Of a stretch of DNA of 64,000 nt, positions 56,238 to 64,000 are shown piece after piece. Made by a program: the position numbers and the translations under genes. The stretch is taken from contig OY365813.1 in assembly GCA_959347315.1 (NCBI GenBank), forward strand, positions 14,568,970-14,632,969, read 5' to 3'. The notes beneath the pieces were generated by a model. It searched no databases. It was not told where the DNA came from and was given only the letters and a program-made list of their open reading frames with translations. The stretch is from Bimastos eiseni. Its lineage: Eukaryota > Annelida > Clitellata > Crassiclitellata > Lumbricidae. How positions within the stretch are numbered: position 1 is the first letter of the stretch; each line of letters begins with the position of its first letter.

Positions 56238-56800
56238 CCTATATATACATATATAGACACGATAGCCTATGTATACATACATACACGATAGCCTATGTAT
56301 ACATATATACACGATAGCCTATGTGTATACATATATACACGATAGCCTATGTATACATATATACACGATAGCCTATGTATACATACATACACGATAGCCT
56401 ATGTATACATACATACACGATAGCCTATGTATACATATATACACGATAGCCTATGTATACACATACACACGATAGCCTATGTGTATACATATATACACGA
56501 TAGCCTATGTGTATACATATATACACGATAGCCTATGTGTATACATATATACACGATAGCCTATGTGTATACATATATACACGATAGCCTATGTATACAT
56601 ACATACACGATAGCCTATGTATACATACATACACGATAGCCTATGTATACATACATACACGATAGCCTATGTATACATACATACACGATAGCCTATGTAT
56701 ACATATATACACGATAGCCTATGTATACATACATACACGATAGCCTATGTATACATACATACACGATAGCGTATGTACACATATATACACGATAGGAATA
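56238..56800. repeat. 26-bp minisatellite, about 20 copies
   Basis: Unit GATAGCCTATGTATACAT followed by ACATACAC or ATATACAC. Three variants (TACATACATACAC, TACATATATACAC and a two-base longer GTGTATACATATATACAC form) are interspersed. The GATAGCCTATG core is nearly invariant until the last copies, which carry GATAGCG and GATAGGA. Confidence 0.98.
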
Positions 56801-57048
56801 CGCAATACATAACCAAACAATGCAATTCAATAATTCAAAAGCAACGAGGATCAATATCTAGCGGTCTTGACTTTCAAGCCCTTCTGAAATCTGTATTTCG
56901 TACAATAATCATCATATCAAACGCAGCTTTATGTTAAAGGTTCCTTTTGACGTCATACAACCATGGCGTGACGTAAATAAAGAATTACGCCAACACATGA
57001 TTTCACTAAACGTTTAGGTGACATCACACTTTACGTGGTGGCATGTGT
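56801..57048. other. non-coding spacer
   Basis: No gene recognised. Confidence 0.4.
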
Positions 57049-57240
57049 GACAAGGTGACCGATTATATAGTTAGAGCGTTCGGCCTGTGACGCGGAGAGT
57101 ACGGGTACGACCCTCGATTCCTCGTCCGCGGAGTTACTGTGTACAGTGTGTAGGGACCATGAGCAAGTCCTTCGCGAACAATTGCTCTGCACTATAACTG
57201 CAATTACGACGTTTGAAATAATTGTAAGAAGGGCAATATT
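57049..57240 (+). mobile_element. tRNA-derived SINE, full-length type
   Basis: Head GGTGACCGATTATATAGTTA and GAGCGTTCGGCC (A-box region, with a TATA insertion relative to the other copies), GGGTACGACCCTC (B-box region), body GGGACCATGAGCAAGTCCTT and AATTGCTCTGCACTATAACT, end ATTGTAAGAAGGGCAATATT. It defines the 3' end seen also at 15822. Confidence 0.85.
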
Positions 57241-57251
57241 GTATTTATGTG

Positions 57252-57325
57252 CGTAATCGTCATCGCATTCTCCAAACTTCTAAAGCGCACTCAAAAGCCA
57301 ATAGATGAGAGGACCGCTTAGGAAG
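57252..57325 (-). mobile_element. LINE 3'-tail fragment, family A
   Basis: Minus strand has TTGGCTTTTGAGTGCGCTTT, AGAAGTTTGGAGAATGCGAT and GACGATTACG. It starts 12 bases after the SINE end and points toward it. Confidence 0.7.
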
Positions 57326-57529
57326 CTACTAGCCTTACAACCAAACGTCCCCTGGGATTGAATTTCAATCTCTCCAGGTTGCTCCAATTTGCCTCTGAAA
57401 TTGTTCCGGGTAGCTCTACCCTATGATGTCCCGATCGCGGGTGTTCCATTTCGCGTGAGCTCCAAGTCACGCCGTGGTGTTATAACTAACGCGCCTGATT
57501 TGCATATTAAAGTCTCACAAGGAGCAGAT

Positions 57530-57605
57530 TGGAATGGATAGCGCAACCGTTATCAGTGATTGAATTGTCAGAGGGACTGGGAGGGTTCAACCCCTAGTTC
57601 ACTTT
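57530..57605 (+). mobile_element. possible second tRNA-like SINE head
   Basis: GGATAGCGCAACCGTTATCA resembles an A-box and GGGTTCAACCCC a B-box at about 45-base spacing. No cloverleaf or second copy was found in the window. Confidence 0.3.
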
Positions 57606-58292
57606 TGAATCCCGCCAGTTATTTTCATAAATTTCAAGAAAATTTCAAGAAAACCCCAGATCAGCTTTCATTAGCTTAATCTATATTAACACAGATAAGA
57701 ATCAAGTTCGTGCACTGAAAGCCCACAGTTACCCTCTATATTTTCAGGTTCGTAAAAATTCTGGTCGGGACAAACGAAAATTTTTCATTCCTCCCCAGTT
57801 CAAATCTGAAAACTCAAACCCTGAGATTCGTGATTATATTACATGTCGGAAGTTTAGCCAATTCGAAAGTAAACTTGTCATAATATCGAGATCTAAACTA
57901 GGAAAATAATCACGCTGACCTAGAAATTCGCATCAGACCGCTTTGTAAAAATTTCATATCACCAGAGCGTTCTGTTCTCGAGGTTTTGTTTGGACGGGGA
58001 AATAAATTTTCTTATTCTCAGTAAAGATTTATTTGTGCAAGACACGATCTCTGTCGATTCCGTCGCCAGTCTGCGCTCCGAAATTTGGCGCTAACGAAAT
58101 TAAATGGAACGCAATAAGGGAGGCCTGAGATAGATGAGGACGGAGGGGAAAAGCAGCCTGGGGGCATGGAATGGCAAAGCAGGCCTTTGTTTCCCATCCA
58201 CCTCTGAACAAAGAAAGCCACCAGTTGATTACATATGCTCTGACTATATATACATACAGCCATTAATATGTATTGTATATATGTTTGCAAAT
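57606..58292. other. about 700 bp without a supported gene
   Basis: A 96-codon minus frame (58018-58308) has mixed composition and is unrecognised. Confidence 0.4.
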
Positions 58293-58392
58293 TAATCACT
58301 ACTTGCACTCTGGAAGTGTCCGTGCCAAAACTGGAAAAAAGAGGAGGGCAACGATGATCTTTATTATCACACCCACATTGTCGTTAAACTTA
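58293..58392 (+). mobile_element. dispersed repeat family C copy
   Basis: CACTACTTGCACTCTGGAAG, TGTCCGTGCCAAAACTGG, AAAAAAGAGGAGGGCAACGA, TGATCTTTATTATCACACCC, ACATTGTCGTTAAACTTAAA. Confidence 0.75.
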
Positions 58393-58613
58393 AATAAATA
58401 TAGGCTCATATACATGCATATTATACATACTACATATATGCACATTTATATATGTATATATATAGGTCTATTTTAGTTCATACAGAGCATTTATTTAGCG
58501 CCTGTATTCTCGGCGGCACTATCTGCTGATTATATGTATGCTAGGAAATTTCTTTACGTTTTTTAAGTATACGTTCATCTCTCCGCCTGCGTGTGCTTGA
58601 TTATATATACCTC

Positions 58614-59423
58614 TATGTCCAGGCAGGCACTCCGACAAAAGAGCGCCCGACAGAAGAGCCCCGACATAAGGGCGCCGACAAATATCTAATCCGGGTTTTA
58701 TTTGCATAATACCTGGATAGATGAAAAGAATTCTCTCTAACTAGAAGCTGGATTGGTGTACGGAATGTCGTTTAAACAGAAACGGGAACGAGAAAAAGGT
58801 TTCAGCCTAAATTAGAAGCTGGAATAATGGAAAGATTTCTATTTAAATAAGAAGCAAGATTGATGAAAGCAATTTCCCAGAACTAGAAGCTGGATTGATA
58901 AAAAGAATGCAGTTTGAGTAGGAGCGGGAGCGATGATATGTTTCTGTCTAAATTTAAGCGAGGATCAAGACAAGACTTTAACTATGGGTATACATTGATG
59001 AAAAGCTGTATGTTTAACTAGAAACTTGATTTGTGAATAGAATTCGGTCTCACTTGAAGCTAGATTGATGCATTCCCGTTTTTTATAAGGCAATATTTTC
59101 ATCAATCCAGTTCAAGTCGTACATACTTAATTTTAATCGATCCAGCTTCTAGTTAACAAGTAGGCCTACCCTTTTCTTCGATCAAAGTTCTATTGTAACA
59201 GAATTATTTTCGTCAGTTCTGCTCCTGCTCAGACGAAGTGTGGTAGACGAAATGTCTGTAAACGAATGGTCGTGGAACCCAAAAGAGCGCCCGATCAAAC
59301 GCGTTAGACACATGTTCAGTGCCTTTATGTCGAGCGCTCTCTTGTCGGGTGCTCTTTTGTCGGGCGCTCTTTTGTCGGGCGCTCTTTTGTCGGGCGCTCC
59401 TTTGTCGGGTCACGATATGTCCA
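58614..59423. mobile_element. foldback element with 15-bp repeats in its arms
   Basis: Left arm (58632-58680) contains CCGACAAAAGAGCGCCCGAC and diverged repeats. The right arm (59328-59410) is its inverse: five tandem units of TTGTCGGGCGCTCTT. TATGTCCA occurs at 58614-58621 and 59416-59423 and may be an 8-bp target duplication, although 7-10 bases between it and the matching arms do not align. The interior (58715-59160) is a diverged repeat of a block of about 40-70 bases containing AACTAGAAGCTGGATTGATG and AAAGAAT; its last two units (59095-59160) are inverted. No transposase frame. Confidence 0.8.
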
Positions 59424-59774
59424 TGCAAGTCTTCCCATCTGATTGTCTGTAGGCCTATGACTGTTTGCTTCTGCATCTGTCCGCATAAGGTAAACCCATA
59501 AAATATGTACCATGCATAGGTATGCCTGTGCATCTACGCGTGTTCCTTGTATTTGTATGCGTCCGTCTGTCTGTCTGTACGCGTGTGTGATCATGTGCGT
59601 GCGTGCGTCGGTATCTATGTATGCTTCGGTTATGCTTGCGTCTCTATCTCTGTGTTCGTCTTCGCTTATTACGCTGTTTTATTTACGCAACGAATGTAAA
59701 AATACAAGAGGCATTTGTATAGCGCCGTCAGAGATTCCTGGAGAATTGGATGCGCTCTTCAATCACGGACGCAT
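59424..59774. other. non-coding stretch
   Basis: CGTGCGTGCGTCGG-type sequence near 59598. Around 59710 a GTATAGCGCC resembles a degenerate inverse tail motif. No gene recognised. Confidence 0.4.
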
Positions 59775-59875
59775 TTGCAGGGGAGTGGGGAGGATTGGGG
59801 TGGGGTGAGTGTGAGGAGGATTTGGGTGGGGTGGTTGTGGGGAGGATTGAGGTGGGGTGGAGAGACGGGGACGTT
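59775..59875. repeat. G-run repeat, unit GGAGGATTGGGGTGGGGTG
   Basis: About three diverged copies of a 30-base G-rich unit. The first has four G4 runs within 30 bases. Confidence 0.8.
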
Positions 59876-60129
59876 TCATGTGGGTGAATGGACGAGACGA
59901 AGACGAGGACATTAGGCCCTGTGAGGAGGACTGACCTGTCGCTGAGGACAGAGGGCCTTGTCATTAGACCTTCGGATGGAGGGAGAGTGGCGCTGGGATT
60001 GACTGCTGAGAGTAGGATGAAGAGCACTCCCTCCGAATGGAGGAGGAGGAGGAGGAAGGCGTTGGTGGCAGAGGAGATAGGGATTCATCGGGTGAGTGTA
60101 TCATTCGTCTTTATCTCGAGTTCTATCTG
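59876..60129. other. purine-rich non-coding stretch
   Basis: The frame at 59888-60445 is mixed for 75 codons and then runs into the TCTG array. GAGGACTGACCTGTCGCTGA is non-repetitive, but no domain is recognised. Confidence 0.35.
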
Positions 60130-60395
60130 CAGGTCTCTGTCTCTGTCTGTCTGTCTGTCTGTTTCTGTCTGTCTGTCTGCTTGTCTGTATATCTATCATT
60201 TAGCCATCTATCCATCCATCCATCCATATCTCTCTCTCTATCTATCTATCTCTCTCTGTCTCTCTGTCAGTCTGTCTCTGTCTTCGTCCAAGTCCCCGTC
60301 CCGGTGTCTGTTTCTCTCTGTTTCTATCTCACTTTGTCTCTCTGTCTATGTCTCTCTCTGTCTATGTCTGTCTGTCTCTCTCTCACAAACGCAAA
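60130..60395. repeat. TCTG/TCTA/CCAT pyrimidine array
   Basis: CTGTCTGTCTGTCTGT, CATCCATCCATCCATCC and CTATCTATCTATCTCTCTC blocks in series. Confidence 0.95.
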
Positions 60396-60824
60396 CAAAC
60401 ACACACACGCCCGCGCACACATGCGAGTACGTACGTACAATTTAGCTAACGACGTTACATCGTGAGCTGACCGTTGAAACCATGTTCGCAGTAGCTCACT
60501 GGCCAATGTGACATTGTGAATGATGCATGCCTGCCGTGCCAACAGCCAAATGAAGTATACGTATGCTACTGCGTGTCACCTAAAACCAACCATGCCTCAG
60601 GCATGCACCTGTTAGTGCGCTGCTGCCCTATCTGCTCAGCCTCTTCTGTGTTTATTCTGTTCAAGACCTGATAAATGAAGGCGTAGGTGATGCTACTGAC
60701 TCATAGTGTTTCTAGTAATGTAACGCTGTAATTGTCAGGTTGTAAGACAACATCGCCATGACAACCCTTATGTCGTAATTCTTCAAAGGCTTTTTCTTCT
60801 GTTCAGCGTCAAACATACTGACAT
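60396..60824. other. non-coding stretch
   Basis: No gene recognised. Confidence 0.4.
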
Positions 60825-60985
60825 ACGTACATTCATGCATGCTTACTTACTTACGTACAAACGTACATTCATGCGTACATGCGCGCATAAGTGCATGCGT
60901 GCATGCGTGCGTACGTACATGCGTACATTCATATGTACACGTCTGCACACGTGCATTCGTGTATACATACATACATACATAAGTA
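60825..60985. repeat. degenerate ACGTACATTCATGCRT array
   Basis: GTACATTCATGC, ACTTACTTACGTAC, GCATGCGTGCATGCGTGC and CATACATACATACATA units for about 160 bp. Confidence 0.75.
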
Positions 60986-62020
60986 CTACATACACCATAG
61001 CGCATGAATACAAACATAGTGAAACGGCTAATACATTGTTCCTGCTGCGTTTATATTCCTTCTGTTGTTCTCCGCTGTTCTTTCTGCCTCGCCGGAGGAA
61101 GGTGGCGATGCAAAACCCGGTCAAACCTTTTTCCACTGGAGATGGAGGGAAGTAGGGGATGAAATGAGCACACAGAGGCAGGGGTAGGGAAGGGGACCTG
61201 GGAGGGTATACAGGGGGCGGCTGGTGGATTTGACCAACCGCCCGTCCGACAGGGGATGCTGATACTGAGGCTGATGCTGCTGGACCGAAAGAGACAAGAT
61301 GCCATTACGCTGTTTCCATGGTAACCGTAATACCACGGCAGAGCAGCCGTGCTCACCTAATAGAGTTTACGCTTCGCCCTTAGGAAGATGGCGGCGCCCG
61401 TGTGTCTTAATGTACGTCTGGCTATGTTTGTATCTACTTGTGCATGTATGAGTGTATGTACTACACGTATAGTATGTAGGCGTGTGCCATAGGGTGTGTG
61501 TTTATGTGCGTGTTTTACTGTGTTTATTCTAAATCCCAGGATAGTTGTTTGTTGTTAGTCCGTTTAGTTGGAGAAGTCCATTGCTTAGGAAAGTCTATCG
61601 CTCGTCCGCTGGTACAGTGTTGCCGAGCAGAAGCAGAGGTCGCTTTCCGAATAATGTCCGGTCCATATGCGGATGGAGAAGAAACTGTTCCTCTGGCGAC
61701 ACATATGCCTTTACAAATGCGCATTCCATTGATTGGCCATTGACTGACTGTCGCGGGTTTCACTCTCGCCACTCCTTCTTCTTGGTGATGAGAGTACCCG
61801 CTGGTTCTTTCCTCTATCACCAAGCTCAGCAACACGACACACTTGATGATTTTAATATGTATATTTAATTATATATATATATATCACTCATCCTATCTAC
61901 ACTTACTGGAGTTATTAGTGTCCTTTAGAAATGTTTCCCTGGTTTACGTTGGAGACGGGGTTCCCAACTACGTTGATTACCTTTATCGTGAGAACGACCT
62001 AACGTCTCCTCCAAAAACAA
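60986..62020. other. about 1 kb without a supported gene
   Basis: Frames of 71-107 codons overlap on both strands. A YY1-like AAGATGGCGGCG lies at 61384. No domain recognised. Confidence 0.4.
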
Positions 62021-63067
62021 GTCCCTGTTCCCTGACTGATATAAGTTTATTTAACGACGCATCCATAACGATGATGATATGCGTCAAACACGAACAGTTA
62101 TACAGAGTACATATTTACATTGTCGATAAGTGTCTTTAAGTGTCTAGTTTTTAATAATGTTTTATGTATTAGTATGTAATAATGTTTTATATGTAATATA
62201 ATATTGTATAGTAGTGTTCGCACTACAACAGTAGTTGTCCATTGTCTATTTACTGTAGTCCTAGATCTTCTGACCGGTAACTGCCAGCCACTTGTAGATG
62301 GTGTCCAAGCAGCTGGTTTGGCTGAGTGCGGTGCTCAGTTCGTACGGCCAGTCTTTCCGTGCGCACATTCGGATGAGTTCGTCCTGGAGGCCCAGCTGGG
62401 CCGGGCACTCCAGCAAGAAGTGGCGCACGGTTTCCTAGACGTCACCGCACTCGTCGCAGTTCCCGGTCGGGTGGCGGCCCCACAGCTTCATCTGTGGGTT
62501 TAGTAGGCAGTGGCCTAACCGGAGTCTGGTTATGATGACTTCCTTTCTCCGGTTGGGATCGTTATACTGTTTGGCCATCCTGACGTTTGGCTCCAGGGCT
62601 CGGTAGTGCGAGCCAGTGTCGGAGGTGGTCCATTCCGCTTGCCACTTCCCGAGGAAGTGGTCTTTGTACTTCGCTCGGGCTTCCTGGAGCTCGAGCGTCG
62701 TCGGGATGGCGATGATGTCATTGTTTAACGCTCGCTTGCAGAGGGTGTCAGCGGTCTCGTTTCCCTCGATGCCGGTATGTCCGGGGATCCAGACCAAGGT
62801 TGGGGTCGACTGGGTGCGTTGAGCGTATGCGTCCAGCACGTGAAGCAGTTCCGTGAGCTGCTGTGGTCTGACAGCGGACTGCTGTCGCTCAACGCTCTGG
62901 ATCGCGGCGAGGGAGTCGGAGAAGATGACGAGATGGTGTGCATCTGCGCTGGCGGCCCATTCCACAGCCCTCTTTATGGCCTCCAGTTCGGCTGCCAGGA
63001 CCGATGAGCCGTCGCTCATTCGGCAGCTTTCGTGGTGGCCGCTAGAGGGCACGTAGAATGAGCGTCC
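62021..63067 (-). pseudogene. LINE 3' part with RNase H and zinc-knuckle, tandem copy A
   Basis: Minus-strand frame from 63066 begins inside an RNase H domain: GRSFYVPSSG, then AELEAIKRAVEW (second catalytic acid), HLVIFSDSLAAIQS (third), and WIPGHTGIEGNETADTL (His and last Asp). A Lys/Arg-rich stretch and CDECG follow, then an in-frame TAG (62435-62437) at the codon that is CAG in copy B. Beyond that stop the frame continues to the normal end (TAG at 62261). RNase H downstream of RT occurs in I, Jockey-related, Ingi and similar LINE clades and removes RNA from the hybrid; the Cys-Cys-His-Cys knuckle follows it there too. The RT is missing because the copy is truncated at 63067, where it joins the 3' end of copy B. 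A 3' untranslated region of about 240 bases ends near 62021 after TTATATCAGTCAGGGAACAG. Confidence 0.9.
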
Positions 63068-64000
63068 CTGTTCCCTTGTTGATATAAGTTTATTTAACGA
63101 CGCATCCATAACGATGATGATATGCGTCAAACACGAACAGTTATACAGAGTACATATTTACATTGTCGATAAGTGTCTTTATGTGTGTCTCTCTTCTAGT
63201 TTTAATGTTTCATATGCAATAATGTTTTATAAGTAATATGATGTTGTATGGTAGTGTTCATTGTCTATACACAGTAGTCCTAGATCTTCCGACCAGAAAC
63301 TGCCAGCCACTTGTAGATGGTGTCCAAGCAGCTGGTTTCACCGAGCGCGGTGCTCAGTTCGTACGGCCAGTTTTTCCGTGCGCACATCCGGATGAGTTCG
63401 TCCTGGAGGCCCAGCTGGGCCGGGCACTCCAGCAGGAAGTGGCGCACGGTTTCCTGGACGTAACCGCACTCGTCGCAGTTCCCGGTCGGGTGGCGGCCCC
63501 ACAGCTTCATCTGTGGGTTTAGTATGCAGTGGCCCAACCGGAGTCTGGTCATGATGACTTCCTTTCTCCGGTTGGGATCGTTATACTGTTTGGCCATCCT
63601 GACGTTTGGCTCCAGGGCTCGGTAGTGCGAGCCAGTGTTGGAGATGGTCCATTCCGCTTGCCACTTCCCGAGGAAGTGGTCTTTGTACTTCGCTCGAGCT
63701 TCCTGGAGCTCGAGCGTCGTCGGAATGGCGATGATGTCATTGTGTAACGCTCGCTTGCAGAGGGTGTCAGCGGTCTCGTTTCCCTCGATGCCGGTATGTC
63801 CGGGGATCCAGACCAGGGTTGGGGTCGACTGGGTGCGTTGAGCGTATGCGTCCAGCACGTGGAGCAGTTCCGTGAGCTGCTGTGGTCTGGCAGCGGACTG
63901 CTGTCGCTTAACGCTCTGGATCGCGGCGAGGGAGTCGGAGAAGATGACGAGATGGTGTGCATCTGCGCTGGCGGCCCATTCCACAGCCCTCTTTATGGCC
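63068..64000 (-). CDS. LINE ORF2 C-terminus: RNase H and zinc-knuckle, tandem copy B (partial)
   Basis: The minus frame is open from the window edge to a TAG at 63280-63282. It carries the RNase H third acid in HLVIFSDSLAAIQS, the WIPGHTGIEGNETADTL motif, and CDECGYVQETVRHFLLECP, a C-x2-C-x8-H-x4-C knuckle, then ends LDTIYKWLAVSGRKI. It differs from copy A by only scattered residues and lacks that copy's nonsense codon, so it is the best preserved coding sequence in the window. The 5' part (rest of RNase H and presumably RT and endonuclease) lies beyond 64000. The 3' untranslated region is 24 bases shorter than in copy A and ends at 63068. Whether the whole element is intact cannot be judged here. 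Confidence 0.9.

Noticed and set aside
56238..56800. CRISPR-like array
   Set aside because: Units are contiguous 26-bp tandem repeats without unique spacers, in a eukaryotic context with no cas genes.
57530..57605. True tRNA gene
   Set aside because: A-box and B-box-like strings are present but acceptor and anticodon stems do not pair; at most a SINE head.
63529..63841. Plus-strand and alternative minus-strand frames over the RNase H region (for example 63549-63962)
   Set aside because: The 63280-63984 frame carries the RNase H and zinc-knuckle motifs and the others are overlaps created by its GC-rich codons.

Overview
The window reads as repeat-rich, non-coding DNA from an animal nuclear genome, probably a marine invertebrate. 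No taxon can be fixed from the sequence alone. The evidence is remnants of several non-LTR retrotransposon (LINE) lineages, a tRNA-derived SINE family, small inverted-repeat DNA elements, and a very high load of simple repeats (TCTG, GACA, GATA, GATG, CATA, AAT, GAT). There are no bacterial-type operons, rRNA genes or convincing tRNA genes. Almost every long open frame is a low-complexity shadow of a simple repeat, so no complete host protein-coding gene is called. The only host-gene hints are one 105-nt candidate internal exon on the minus strand (5385-5489) and a promoter-like stretch around 45.2-45.9 kb.

Layout. 0-10 kb: TCTG/TCTC and polypyrimidine arrays, an L2/CR1-like reverse-transcriptase C-terminal relic (2.76-3.0 kb), the candidate exon and several LINE tail fragments. 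10-20 kb: AAG, GAT, purine, ATT and CATA arrays, a 380-bp dispersed repeat (11.64 kb), a tRNA-SINE interrupted by a CA microsatellite (15.8-16.1 kb), and the C-terminal end of a second LINE type (19.06-19.25 kb). 20-36 kb: mostly unannotatable sequence with purine, GT, TC and AAT arrays, a triple palindrome at 29.84 kb, and a nearly pure GATG array of about 540 bp (35.585-36.126 kb) nested inside GATA and GACA. 36.4-38.2 kb: the largest retroelement, a frameshifted minus-strand L2/CR1-like LINE with most of its reverse transcriptase and its own 3' tail. 38-50 kb: a second SINE copy, a stack of three LINE tails at 42.2-42.6 kb, an 870-bp inverted-repeat element (44.1-45.0 kb) and the promoter-like region. 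50-60 kb: a cluster of a roughly 100-bp dispersed repeat, a second copy of the 380-bp repeat with an internal duplication, a Tc1/mariner-type MITE (55.37-55.65 kb), a 26-bp minisatellite (56.24-56.80 kb), a third SINE copy, and a foldback element (58.6-59.4 kb). 60-64 kb: two head-to-tail copies of a LINE 3' half carrying RNase H and a zinc-knuckle, the better preserved coding sequence in the window.

Most structure is explained by a few families. (A) LINE 3' tails with GTGAATAAGCTGGT and a GATTACG-type terminus. (B) Tails ending in GGCGCTATATAAAT. (C) A roughly 100-bp repeat with the core GGAGGAGGGCGACGC. (D) The 380-bp repeat with AAATTTTGCACACA. (E) The tRNA-SINE. Family A can be tied to the 36.4-38.2 kb LINE because that element ends in the same tail. 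I see no sign of a new enzymatic or defence system. The most interesting signals are the tandem LINE array, the foldback elements, the nested tetranucleotide array and the single candidate exon.
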